A stretch of 7,487 nucleotides of DNA from SLFT01 sp964493075 (GCA_964493075.1 CAZBNU010000201.1:1-7487); one strand, 5' to 3'. Numbered from the stretch's first letter, positions 1 through 7,153 are shown. A program made the numbers and translations. The notes: generated by a model from the sequence alone, not told the origin.

Positions 1-30
1 AACGAGATTGCTTCGTACCTCGCAATGACG
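1..30. repeat. Dispersed intergenic repeat fragment
   Basis: Read on the minus strand this begins GTCATTGCGAGG and ends GAAGCAATCTC. It matches the widely seen intergenic repeat whose usual form runs GTCATTGCGAGG, a short variable arm, then GAAGCAATCTC; translated pieces of that repeat are often mis-annotated as small proteins reading like VIARSEATKQS. Here the middle is shortened to a few bases, so this is a reduced copy or one arm. The window edge may cut off a partner copy. It is non-coding, and I recognise it by memory of the motif rather than by search. Confidence 0.6.
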
Positions 31-175
31 ATGGTTGACATCTTTTATGTTGGTTCCGGCTTTACCGGATGAGGCAACAGAATTGAGAAACGGTAGTTCG
101 GCCTATCGAAGGGCTTTAACTGTTATTTATAGAATTTTTGCAGGAGTACAGGTTACTTGTTGCTTGGCATAGTAT

Positions 176-232
176 TCAATCATGGCTTCCTAAGGCCATA
201 AGCACAACATCGCCTACTGAAGGTGTGACCAC
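176..232 (-). pseudogene. Truncated MazF/PemK-type toxin remnant
   Basis: A GTG start at 232-230 preceded by a purine-rich AGGAGGAAGAG stretch opens a frame reading VVTPSVGDVVLMALGSHD, then a stop at 178-176. The opening PSVGDVVL is the typical first strand of MazF/PemK-family mRNA-interferase toxins, which continue with a proline/phenylalanine segment (FPFSD or similar) and run to about 110 residues. Only about 12 residues look native here. Downstream on the same strand a short stretch (about 120-183) reads AKQQVTCTPAKIL, faintly like a later toxin segment (QVT.NP), which would mean an internal deletion; that part is weak. The start overlaps the end of the antitoxin gene by 19 nt, as expected for a coupled pair. 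It cannot make a working toxin. Confidence 0.6.
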
Positions 233-414
233 ACCTCTTCCTCCTCGGGCCATTTCCAATCCTCTGCAAGTGTTTGCTGACTCAACAGTGCTGTTTCAGA
301 AACACCTGGAACTTCAATAATGGTCACTATTGCATGGCAGGTATGTGATCACTTTACAGGTTCCTGTAACTGTACCTGTCCATTTGTATCAATGGTTGCT
401 TCTATTGACTTCAA
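214..414 (-). pseudogene. Antitoxin remnant with internal stop (type II TA module)
   Basis: The frame from a TTG at 414-412 (GAGGTG upstream) to the TAG at 216-214 is exactly 67 codons. It first reads IEATIDTNGQVQLQEPV, hits a TGA at codon 22 (351-349), then continues in the same frame as AIVTIIEVPGVSE and LLSQQTLAEDWKWPEEEE, ending VWSHLQ. Both halves resemble small antitoxins of the 'ATIDTNGQ.QL.EP ... LAEDW.RPEEDEAW' type, which are encoded just ahead of MazF/PemK toxins: an N-terminal beta-hairpin DNA-binding part, then an acidic toxin-binding tail. The conserved frame with one stop suggests recent inactivation. TTG may be a mutated ATG. The family call is from recalled motifs, not a search. 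Confidence 0.7.
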
Positions 415-521
415 CGTAGATGCACCTCATCAGTAAGTATCTTCTTTAGAGCATAAGGAAACCCAAGTGGATAATGCAAACGACGAGATATCAGTTTGTG
501 AGCGTATGCCGACATTTATGT

Positions 522-2528
522 TCAATCAATGTGTCCAAAAACAATGAGGTTATCCCTATTGCAAGGGCACGCTTTCAACTCTACGAATGCGCCTGGTCCA
601 TATGGGTTATTACTTCTTTCCCAAGAGACAAGTTTTGTTGCGGAACATTGATCGGGATCCCACCAGGAAAGTGGGGAAGTTTTGTCGGAATCTGACCAAG
701 AAACATATTCAGGAATTTTATTACGCTTGATAGCATCGAGTTGACCTTTCCCGGCAGCGCTTGTCAAACAAACGGGAATCGTATCCGGGTTGATTGTAGT
801 CTTTTCACTAAGTCTGAATGTTGATTCCAAGTTTTTCACCTCAGCAAGAATCTCATCAAATGTTTTTCTGTTTATCGTAAACTTAAAATAGCTACGGCCC
901 TCCCCGTGAGTACTGATACTATGAACATGTAAACCAGAAATTTTTTCAATATATGTATTGATGGTCTCTTCTGGTATTTCACGGCCTAATAAGTAATGAA
1001 AATAAGAGAGACGACGGTTCCTTTCATCCCAATACTGCTGCCGGGTTTCAATCTTGAATACTACGGCCATATCATCCATGGGCACATCGGGGCATTCAAT
1101 AAACAGCGCCGTGTTCATCTGTTTCCAGGTAATGGGCGCCGAGGAGCCAAGGAGTGATACATTTGTAACAGGTATCGCGGCTCTATCTTTACCGTCTTTG
1201 CCGAAAGCGGTTAGTTCGATGCGTTCAGCAGCATCAGGCTGACCGAGCAAAATCGCGTAGACCGTATCGCCGTTGCGCGTGTAGCGGATATCCTCGTGCT
1301 TGTAACGTACGATACCCACAAAATGACCGCCTTTTTTCATTTGTGTGGGGCCTTCACCATATACCACAAACGGGCGTGTGCCATAGATGGCTTCGCCGTA
1401 GGCGTCGAGCCATTTACCGATAGCGAGCAATACGTCCTGCTGATCCTGGGGGATAGTGCCGTCTGCCATAGGGGAGATGTTCAGCAGCAACTGACCATTC
1501 TTGCTTACGATGTCAATAAGCACATCCAGCACTTCGTCCGCTGGTTTAATCTTCAGATTTTCCGTATAGCACCAACTACCGTAACTGAGGGTATCGTCTG
1601 TGAGCCAAGGTTCATCAAGCATGGTGTCGGCACGGCCTTTTTCAAAATCTTCCAACACCACTTCCAGAGGCAGGTCGCGCTGTTTGCAGGTAATGACCAC
1701 ATCCTTGTTCCATTCTTTGGCGCGGTTCAGATAATAGGCGAGAAACTTCATCTGGTACGTCTCTGGAATTTCATCCAGCCAGGAATCGAACCAGATCAGG
1801 TCGGGCTGGTACTGGTCTATCACTTCCTGTAGTTTGCCCAACCACAAGTCGCAGAATTCCAGGCGTGGCAGGTTGCCATACAGCATGCACAACTCGGGGT
1901 CTGCCGATAAGGTAGGCCAACCGTCTACACGCGGGTAATGACCTTCCCAGACCAGTTCACCATTCTTATTTATCAGATGCTGGTTGTTCCGTGCATGATG
2001 GAAGGATGTGACGAACCGCAACCCGCGCGCCCGTGCCGCTTTTGCCAGTTCCCCGGCAATGTCCCGCTTGGGTCCCTTGTCTGCCGCGTTCCACGGCGTC
2101 AATGCGCTATCCCACATCGAAAAGCCATCATGGTGCTCCGCCACTGGACCCATAAACTGTGCACCGGCCTTCACAAACAGGTCTGCCCATGCATCGGCGT
2201 CAAAATTCTCTGCTTTGAACATGGGTACAAAATCGTGATAGCCGAATACAGACGGATCGCCGTAGGTTTCGGTATGATGTCGGCATTCAGCAGACTTCTT
2301 GATGTGCATATTCCGGGGATACCATTCGTTGCCGAAGGCTGGCACAGAATATACCCCCCAGTGAAAATAGATGCCGAACTTCGCATCCCGGAACCATTCC
2401 GGTGCCTGGGTATGCGCCTGTAAGGATTGCCAGTCCGGCGTATAGGGTCCGTCAGCAGTCTTCTCGGCATACACAGCCGCAACACAGAGAAGCAATAAGG
2501 TAATGAACAGAAAAGTATGCTTATTCAT
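522..2528 (-). CDS. Secreted alpha-L-fucosidase (GH29) with extra C-terminal domain
   Basis: This 668-residue protein should hydrolyse terminal alpha-L-fucose from glycans outside the cytoplasm. The start at 2528 is chosen because AAAGGAG lies 5 nt upstream and it begins a clear signal peptide (MNKHTFLF, a leucine-rich core, VYA before E22); an ATG at 2564 would add 12 residues and spoil this. GH29 features: FGIYFHWGVYS (51-61), EHHDGFSMWDS (131-141), FVTSFHHARN (172-181), and PDLIWFDSW (242-250), where D248 is the likely retaining nucleophile. LTDDTLSYGSW (309-319) and the barrel-closing SKNGQLLLNISPMADGTIP (342-360) follow. A beta-sandwich ends near FKIETR (491-496). The acid/base residue is not assignable by eye. 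Residues 497-668 are not part of normal GH29 enzymes of about 450-500 residues: they are lower in GC and include ISTHGEGRSYFKF, WWDPDQC and a C-terminal IVFGHID. The gene follows the barrel-esterase gene after 102 nt. Confidence 0.9.
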   Translation of the reverse strand: MNKHTFLFITLLLLCVAAVYAEKTADGPYTPDWQSLQAHTQAPEWFRDAKFGIYFHWGVYSVPAFGNEWYPRNMHIKKSAECRHHTETYGDPSVFGYHDFVPMFKAENFDADAWADLFVKAGAQFMGPVAEHHDGFSMWDSALTPWNAADKGPKRDIAGELAKAARARGLRFVTSFHHARNNQHLINKNGELVWEGHYPRVDGWPTLSADPELCMLYGNLPRLEFCDLWLGKLQEVIDQYQPDLIWFDSWLDEIPETYQMKFLAYYLNRAKEWNKDVVITCKQRDLPLEVVLEDFEKGRADTMLDEPWLTDDTLSYGSWCYTENLKIKPADEVLDVLIDIVSKNGQLLLNISPMADGTIPQDQQDVLLAIGKWLDAYGEAIYGTRPFVVYGEGPTQMKKGGHFVGIVRYKHEDIRYTRNGDTVYAILLGQPDAAERIELTAFGKDGKDRAAIPVTNVSLLGSSAPITWKQMNTALFIECPDVPMDDMAVVFKIETRQQYWDERNRRLSYFHYLLGREIPEETINTYIEKISGLHVHSISTHGEGRSYFKFTINRKTFDEILAEVKNLESTFRLSEKTTINPDTIPVCLTSAAGKGQLDAIKRNKIPEYVSWSDSDKTSPLSWWDPDQCSATKLVSWERSNNPYGPGAFVELKACPCNRDNLIVFGHID

Positions 2529-2630
2529 AGTGACTCCTTTATTGTTTAGGACTACACATCTCAACCTTAAGTTCCATACAACAAATTACAATTCATAAAA
2601 TCAACGAAAATGAGAATACGCGGAGTCTTT
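2529..2630 (-). other. AT-rich spacer between the two glycan-degradation genes
   Basis: This 102-nt gap separates the stop of the barrel-esterase gene from the fucosidase start. It is markedly AT-rich. I see no hairpin followed by a T-run, so no intrinsic terminator, and no convincing -35/-10 pair. The best candidate, TTGATT with TTGTAT 17 nt later, matches the -10 consensus poorly. Co-transcription of the two genes is plausible but unproven. Confidence 0.4.
2534..2540 (-). promoter_or_regulatory. Strong ribosome binding site of the fucosidase gene
   Basis: The minus strand reads AAAGGAG followed by TCACT and then the ATG at 2528. This near-consensus Shine-Dalgarno with 5 nt spacing fixes the start of the fucosidase at the signal-peptide methionine rather than the ATG 36 nt further upstream. 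Confidence 0.8.
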
Positions 2631-5600
2631 TTACTCTTTGCCTTGGAGATATTTATCGAGAAAGGCAAAGGCTTCTGTCTGCATTTCCTCATTGAATACA
2701 TGGGGTACTGGCCAAATGCGGGTGTACAGGCGATCGGAAACACCTTGTGATTCATAGACGTTTTGTAGAATGGCATAGGATGCTTCCACGCCTTTGACCG
2801 GGAACAGAGCATCTTCCGAACCGTTGAAGAACAGCATGGGCTTGGGACAGGCGATGCTTGCTACGTGGGGATAGTCGAGCAGGTTGCGCAGGCCGGGGTG
2901 GATCATGCTGAAGGCAGACTGGCCGCGGGTCTGGTTGTTGCCTGCCTCCATGAGGGTGGGTGTGTCGCCCAGCCAGCAGATGGCAGCGCCAACCTTAACG
3001 ATGTCNNNNNNNNNNNNNNNNNNNNNNNNNNNNNNNNNNNNNNNNNNNNNNNNNNNNNNNNNNNNNNNNNNNNNNNNNNNNNNNNNNNNNNNNNNNNNNN
3101 NNNNNGCAAACACCACATAGCCGCGTGCCGCGAGTTCGTCACCGATGAATTTACCATCATAACAGGCCGCCGTCCACTCCTGTGCATCCTTCAGTTTTTC
3201 TTGCTCATCTGCAAAGGGACGGATCACCTTCTCCTTGCCTATGGTGAAGTGGGCGCCGTGATCGTGCAGCGCAAGTATCGCCGGAAAGGGACCTGCACCG
3301 TCAGGAACAAGGAGATACGCAGCGACGCGTTCGTCCGCGGAGATGTTAAAGGCCAGTTTCCGTGCTTCGTATCCATTACGTTCTTCCGTTGCAATCACCT
3401 CCGGATTGAAGGATGTACGTGGCGGCGGTGTTTGCAAGGAATTGAGAAATGCATCGCGTGCTGTTTCCCGCCAAATTGCAAAGGATTGCTCCGACTTTTG
3501 CCAGGCAAGTGAAAAGTCCATGCGCACAATCCGTTCCGCAGCAAAAACGGGCAGGCGATCCTTCATGCCATACTGCAGCACTTCCTTTTCGGGAGGTAAA
3601 TCATTAGCAGCGAAATCTGTCCCAGACTCCGGGAGTTTTGATAGAATTTGTTTCAACGGTTTACTGGCGTTGAACAGTCGCTCCGCGGGCCGGTGGCGCA
3701 GATAGAAGTGCAGTGCTTCGAAAAAATGGACAAGCCCTTCCGGTGCGGATGTACCGCAATAAACACCGCCTTCGGCATAGTCCCGCGTCGGGTCACGGTC
3801 CTCCGGCTTTTGATACAGGTCGTAGATGGATTGGTTTTCCAAAATGCCTGTTGTCTTTTCCCATCCCGCCACGCCGTTGAGGATTGTTGCTGTACGAAGG
3901 TATCCATTTACCCGCGCCTGCAAGGACCGTTCTATGGCATCCAAATGCAAAGATACAGATTCCCCCTGTTGCTTCAACACACCCGCTGCACGTGCCAGTT
4001 GGGCGGCATGTTCCATACCCTGATCAATGATGGTCCACGAACTGCGCGGATGGGGATATCGCCAGCCACCAACGGGGTCTTGTGCACCTGCCTGAAAATC
4101 AGCAACAGCGCGAATGGTTTCCTTAAGCAGATTTTCTTCAGGACAAACCGCAAAAAGGGCGGGCAATCCCGACAACCCGTACCCCATGATATAAGGTTTT
4201 CCATACTCCACCTTCAACCCGTGGGCATCATCATCAATGTAAGGCACATCCTCATCCAGGGGGTTGCCGCCCTGACTGAACAGCAGTTCATCCCCCAGAC
4301 GCCCACGCAGTTCCCGATACAAGCGCAATGCTTCATCCAGATATTCCGGCATTTTCGTGTACCGGTACAACGCCATAAATTCGGCCACGTCGCCGATGTT
4401 TCGTCCCTCGCCAGTATTGGTGTGGATGTGCTCTTTGGCATAGGCCACCTGCGCATTCAATGCAGCGAGCATGCGCGGGTCGCCTGTTTCCTCATATGCC
4501 AGAAAAAAAGAATCGAAACCTTTGGTGCAGAAATGGGAAGACCAGTTGGTACGCCACATGAAATTCGGATCGTTTTCGTGTTCCTTCTCACCTTGTGCGG
4601 CGGCGTTGTTATAGCGGGTGCCACCATAACCTTTGTCCCGTCCCCACCACACGGACAGATCGTGGATATTTTCACACCACAAGGACGCTGTTTCGAGGAG
4701 ATGCTTGTTGCCGCTGCGCCAGCCTTCCATGAAGATTGGCGGGCAATGATTCAGGCGGTTCATACCGTGAACAGAACCATATTTTCGTCCTCTGGCGTAG
4801 GAGGTAACATTGCCAAAATCATCGCCAACAGCCATTGCCTCCTTGATAGCGGCGTGGGTAAAAGATATTAAATCATCCAGTAAGGGCGTATAAGCCAGAT
4901 CAGGAGTTATACCGTATCCATATAGTGCATCATAAACCGCAGGCGATGTGGTTATGTCCAGATCATAAGTCAGCAAAGGCGTGCGTTCTGAAAGCGTTTC
5001 GGGATCAATTGCAAATGCCGCGGAACGCCATGCGGTTTCCTGGAACGCAACCTCTTCGGAGGCTTCACATCGAAGAAATCTTATGGTGTCATCGGCAGTC
5101 TCTACATACCCGCGTTTTTCTTTATGGGCGCGGGGAAAACGTACAAGCGCGCCATCAGCGGCAATTGAAAAGGACTCATCGTTCGCTTCACTGAAAATGT
5201 GTCGTGCCGTATCGGGTACATCGAGTCCGGCAATCTCCCAACCCAGATCGGGGGCGCTATCATTCCCCGGCAATAACCGCTGTAGATGTGCACGCACAGC
5301 AACGCCGCCAACGCTGTCCATCTGCAGTTCCATAATGCGTGGCCAGGTTGAATCGGGGACAAGCAGTCGTACCCATAGATAATGTGCGCCCTGTTCCACA
5401 ATATCGAGTTGCGGCGCAGAGGTTGCTGCAAGTTCCGGCGCTATCAGGCTTGCGCTCCATAGAGTTCCGCCTGCATTTGAAAACGTAACTTCATAACCTG
5501 AAACGAATACGTCCCCCTGCGTGGTTGCAAACAGTACCCCGTCATCGGTTTGTGTTGTTTCGGTAATGAAGCTGTCCGGCGATTTCGCCTCTGTTAACGC

Positions 5601-5996
5601 CAACGTAAAGATGTGCGGTGCTGCATCCGAAAAGTCGTAAGGAAAAGTAACCATCGCCCTTCGAATGGAAACGGGCGTACCCGGATGCAGGGTTAATACC
5701 CGTACATCGGCAACCGTGACAATGTTGTTGCAGGTTGCTGTAATGCCCAGACCTTCCGGGAATGTGCCGGGGGCAAAGGGAATGGAACACCGCACCAGTT
5801 GTCGGCCCGGTTTTGATGTCGCCACGGTGATATCCGGCAGATCGCCAATACGGCCCGTGCATATCCCTGCCGGATTTGCTTGAATCGCTTCGGGGAGAAC
5901 CTGTTTGATCCATTCCGAAGAATCGCTGTAGGCGATTGTACCTGCAGACAGCAGAATAAATACAAGAAGGCTACGCAAGGGGAAGCGCCGGATCAA
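2631..5996 (-). CDS. Exported multidomain polysaccharide-degrading protein: barrel module fused to esterase
   Basis: Numbering from TTG 5996 gives about 1,121 residues, 34 of them gap placeholders. This TTG (or the one at 5978) is chosen because it opens a signal peptide: RRFPLRS, then LLVFILLSAGTIAYS, with cleavage near S24. The frame is open up to ATG 6191, but that stretch overlaps the upstream gene. Residues 35-345 are beta-rich. Residues 370-775 look like an (alpha/alpha)-barrel of a sugar lyase or glycosidase (helical repeats, NRLNHCPPIFMEGW, DLSVWWGRDKGYGGTRYNN, DPVGGWRYPHPRSSW); I recall exo-rhamnogalacturonan-lyase-like architecture but cannot confirm it. Residues 815-1121 are an alpha/beta-hydrolase of the acetyl-xylan-esterase/dienelactone-hydrolase kind: LALHDHGAHFTIGKEK, AICWLG, RGQSAFSMIHPGLR, CPKPMLFFNGSED with catalytic Asp near 1062, and VPHVF with His near 1099. 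The nucleophile serine motif should lie inside the gap. Likely role: deacylation plus cleavage of a plant or algal polysaccharide. Confidence 0.75.
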   Translation of the reverse strand: MIRRFPLRSLLVFILLSAGTIAYSDSSEWIKQVLPEAIQANPAGICTGRIGDLPDITVATSKPGRQLVRCSIPFAPGTFPEGLGITATCNNIVTVADVRVLTLHPGTPVSIRRAMVTFPYDFSDAAPHIFTLALTEAKSPDSFITETTQTDDGVLFATTQGDVFVSGYEVTFSNAGGTLWSASLIAPELAATSAPQLDIVEQGAHYLWVRLLVPDSTWPRIMELQMDSVGGVAVRAHLQRLLPGNDSAPDLGWEIAGLDVPDTARHIFSEANDESFSIAADGALVRFPRAHKEKRGYVETADDTIRFLRCEASEEVAFQETAWRSAAFAIDPETLSERTPLLTYDLDITTSPAVYDALYGYGITPDLAYTPLLDDLISFTHAAIKEAMAVGDDFGNVTSYARGRKYGSVHGMNRLNHCPPIFMEGWRSGNKHLLETASLWCENIHDLSVWWGRDKGYGGTRYNNAAAQGEKEHENDPNFMWRTNWSSHFCTKGFDSFFLAYEETGDPRMLAALNAQVAYAKEHIHTNTGEGRNIGDVAEFMALYRYTKMPEYLDEALRLYRELRGRLGDELLFSQGGNPLDEDVPYIDDDAHGLKVEYGKPYIMGYGLSGLPALFAVCPEENLLKETIRAVADFQAGAQDPVGGWRYPHPRSSWTIIDQGMEHAAQLARAAGVLKQQGESVSLHLDAIERSLQARVNGYLRTATILNGVAGWEKTTGILENQSIYDLYQKPEDRDPTRDYAEGGVYCGTSAPEGLVHFFEALHFYLRHRPAERLFNASKPLKQILSKLPESGTDFAANDLPPEKEVLQYGMKDRLPVFAAERIVRMDFSLAWQKSEQSFAIWRETARDAFLNSLQTPPPRTSFNPEVIATEERNGYEARKLAFNISADERVAAYLLVPDGAGPFPAILALHDHGAHFTIGKEKVIRPFADEQEKLKDAQEWTAACYDGKFIGDELAARGYVVFXXXXXXXXXXXXXXXXXXXXXXXXXXXXXXXXXXDIVKVGAAICWLGDTPTLMEAGNNQTRGQSAFSMIHPGLRNLLDYPHVASIACPKPMLFFNGSEDALFPVKGVEASYAILQNVYESQGVSDRLYTRIWPVPHVFNEEMQTEAFAFLDKYLQGKE
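3006..3105. other. Assembly gap of exactly 100 N
   Basis: One hundred unknown bases interrupt the esterase module between GYVVFA and DIVKVGAAICWLG. A round 100 is the usual scaffolding placeholder, so the true length is unknown. Related esterases as I recall them have more residues between these landmarks (including the Gly-x-Ser-x-Gly elbow) than the 34 codons allowed here, so the real gap is probably longer. The reading frame happens to match on both sides, which would be expected by chance one time in three. Confidence 0.95.
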
Positions 5997-6834
5997 GACA
6001 GGTGTACTGGTCGTGAAGTTCGATGATGCTGACAATATGAGGGTCCTCCGGTAATGCTCCGATACTGGTGATAAGGCGACAGACACCGTAGCCGCAGATT
6101 TTATTATTGTAGTCCTGCTCCCATTGGCGATAGGTCTGTTCCTCCTGTTCCGTTTCCCAGGGATACCGGTTTGGGGGACGAAAACAACCACAACGCCAGG
6201 GCTTGGGGGTCAGTCGCGCACGAAAACATTCCTGCTTGATTGTCAGACGTCGGTAGAGTTTATCGCTTCCCAACGCATCCAGCAAAGCCACTACTTCTTC
6301 GCTGGTTGGACTGTACAGGCGGTCCATGAACAGAAGGCGCAATCCGGCAGCAGTTTCGTAAAGGCGAAATTTCTGATAGGGATTTTTTTGAGACCATTGC
6401 ATCACATTGTCAATGGTTCTTTCTCTGGCAACACGCTTGCGCTCTTCCTTGAGTTGCTTGTTAAACATCAACCGAATTGCATCAATAAACCCTGTTGGGG
6501 TGGGTTGCGGAAAATCAATATCCACGAAACAGACTGATGCCGTATTAAGCACCAGCGATCCGTAACGGTTCCGTGTGATAAGCGCAATCTGTTCTTCGCC
6601 GAAAACAATCTCTTCCCGGATTTCCTCGCGCAATGGACGTTCCAGGTAATCATAGGAATTATCGTTGCTGTAATGCGGTGGGTTTTCAAAGACACGTCGG
6701 ACACGTTCCGCGGCTGCCTGCTGGGCTGCCGCCTGACTTTCAAAGGACCACCCCCACACGGCGTAACACCGTTCCTTGCCTTTCCGGTCTATGCCGCTGT
6801 AGATTTGCTTGCCCCAGAAAGGGGGGATATGCAT
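5971..6834 (-). CDS. Conserved protein of unknown function, 287 residues
   Basis: I do not know a function. The ATG at 6834 is preceded by GGAG eight nt upstream. There is no signal peptide or membrane segment, so it is probably cytoplasmic. In order: WGWSFESQAAAQQAAAERVRRVF (about 27-49), an acidic/basic LREEIREEIV (68-77), SLVLNTASVCFVDIDFPQP (92-110), RLYETAAGLRLLF (157-169), LLDALGSDKLYRRL (184-197), and the cysteine/arginine-rich CFRARLTPKPWRCGCFRPP (203-221). It ends SIIELHDQYT then LPLA. I recall orphan proteins from other bacteria with the same GSD.LYRRL and RARLTPKPWRCG blocks, so I take this as a real conserved family. The FVDID plus the later AGLR block loosely recalls the DxD and glycine/basic motifs of archaeo-eukaryotic primase folds; this is speculation. 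Its stop overlaps the start of the exported enzyme gene by about 26 nt. Confidence 0.75.
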   Translation of the reverse strand: MHIPPFWGKQIYSGIDRKGKERCYAVWGWSFESQAAAQQAAAERVRRVFENPPHYSNDNSYDYLERPLREEIREEIVFGEEQIALITRNRYGSLVLNTASVCFVDIDFPQPTPTGFIDAIRLMFNKQLKEERKRVARERTIDNVMQWSQKNPYQKFRLYETAAGLRLLFMDRLYSPTSEEVVALLDALGSDKLYRRLTIKQECFRARLTPKPWRCGCFRPPNRYPWETEQEEQTYRQWEQDYNNKICGYGVCRLITSIGALPEDPHIVSIIELHDQYTCLDPALPLA

Positions 6835-6896
6835 AACTGTTGCTCCAAATAGTAGGATTGCTGCAATACAACGGAAACTCTGCTTACATTATGATC

Positions 6897-7133
6897 TTAT
6901 AGAGGTGTAGAGCGTTCCCATAATGTTTCCGGCGCAATGTCAATGTTGCCCGGCCACACAACCGTACCAAGCGCTACGGATGCTTTCATAAACGTATCGT
7001 CATTCAGCAGTCGATTAAAAGGCTTCTGATGAAGAAAAGGTTTCATATCAAAAAGTCTCTTATCGTTGTTTTCAAACAGTAATGATAACGTGTAGTCATT
7101 TTTGGCTTTAACATCAATTACATCGAGTAACAT
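6897..7133 (-). CDS. DUF2442 family protein
   Basis: This 78-residue protein matches the DUF2442 pattern. It opens with a beta-strand pair (VIDVKAKNDYTLSLLFENNDKRLFD split across 5-30), then DMKPFLHQKPFNRL, and the hallmark FMKASVALGTVVWPGNIDIAPETLWERS near the C-terminus, where 'G.VVWP...D..P..L' is the family signature. AGGGA lies 9 nt before the ATG at 7133. It sits 20 nt after a DUF4160 gene, a very common pairing in bacterial genomes, and the two are probably one transcript. The biochemical role is unknown; the pair is often suspected of being toxin-antitoxin-like because of its small size and mobility, but I know of no proof. Confidence 0.88.
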   Translation of the reverse strand: MLLDVIDVKAKNDYTLSLLFENNDKRLFDMKPFLHQKPFNRLLNDDTFMKASVALGTVVWPGNIDIAPETLWERSTPL

Positions 7134-7153
7134 TTGAAAATATCCCTATGCTG

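Noticed and set aside
55..69. Small hairpin TCCGG-CTTTA-CCGGA
   Set aside because: A 5-bp stem without a T-run is too weak to call a terminator and easily arises by chance.
354..369. Perfect 7-bp inverted repeat (TTACAGG-TT-CCTGTAA)
   Set aside because: It falls inside the antitoxin remnant codons, has only a 2-nt loop and no T-run, so it is not a terminator; an operator role cannot be supported.
1..521. Possible plus-strand small gene at 138-320
   Set aside because: The complementary strand reads as antitoxin and toxin remnants with recognisable motifs, so the plus-strand frame is incidental.
1296..1832. Plus-strand open frame of 178 codons
   Set aside because: It is antisense to the GH29 catalytic region, with no convincing family pattern or neighbouring genes on that strand.
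3648..4871. Long plus-strand open frame of 407 codons
   Set aside because: It lies wholly antisense to the barrel module, which shows strong domain-like sequence. The plus-strand product lacks recognisable motifs and is a shadow of GC-biased codon use.
5997..6191. 65-residue N-terminal extension of the barrel-esterase frame from ATG 6191
   Set aside because: It overlaps the orphan gene throughout and places the clear signal peptide internally, so it is unlikely to be translated.
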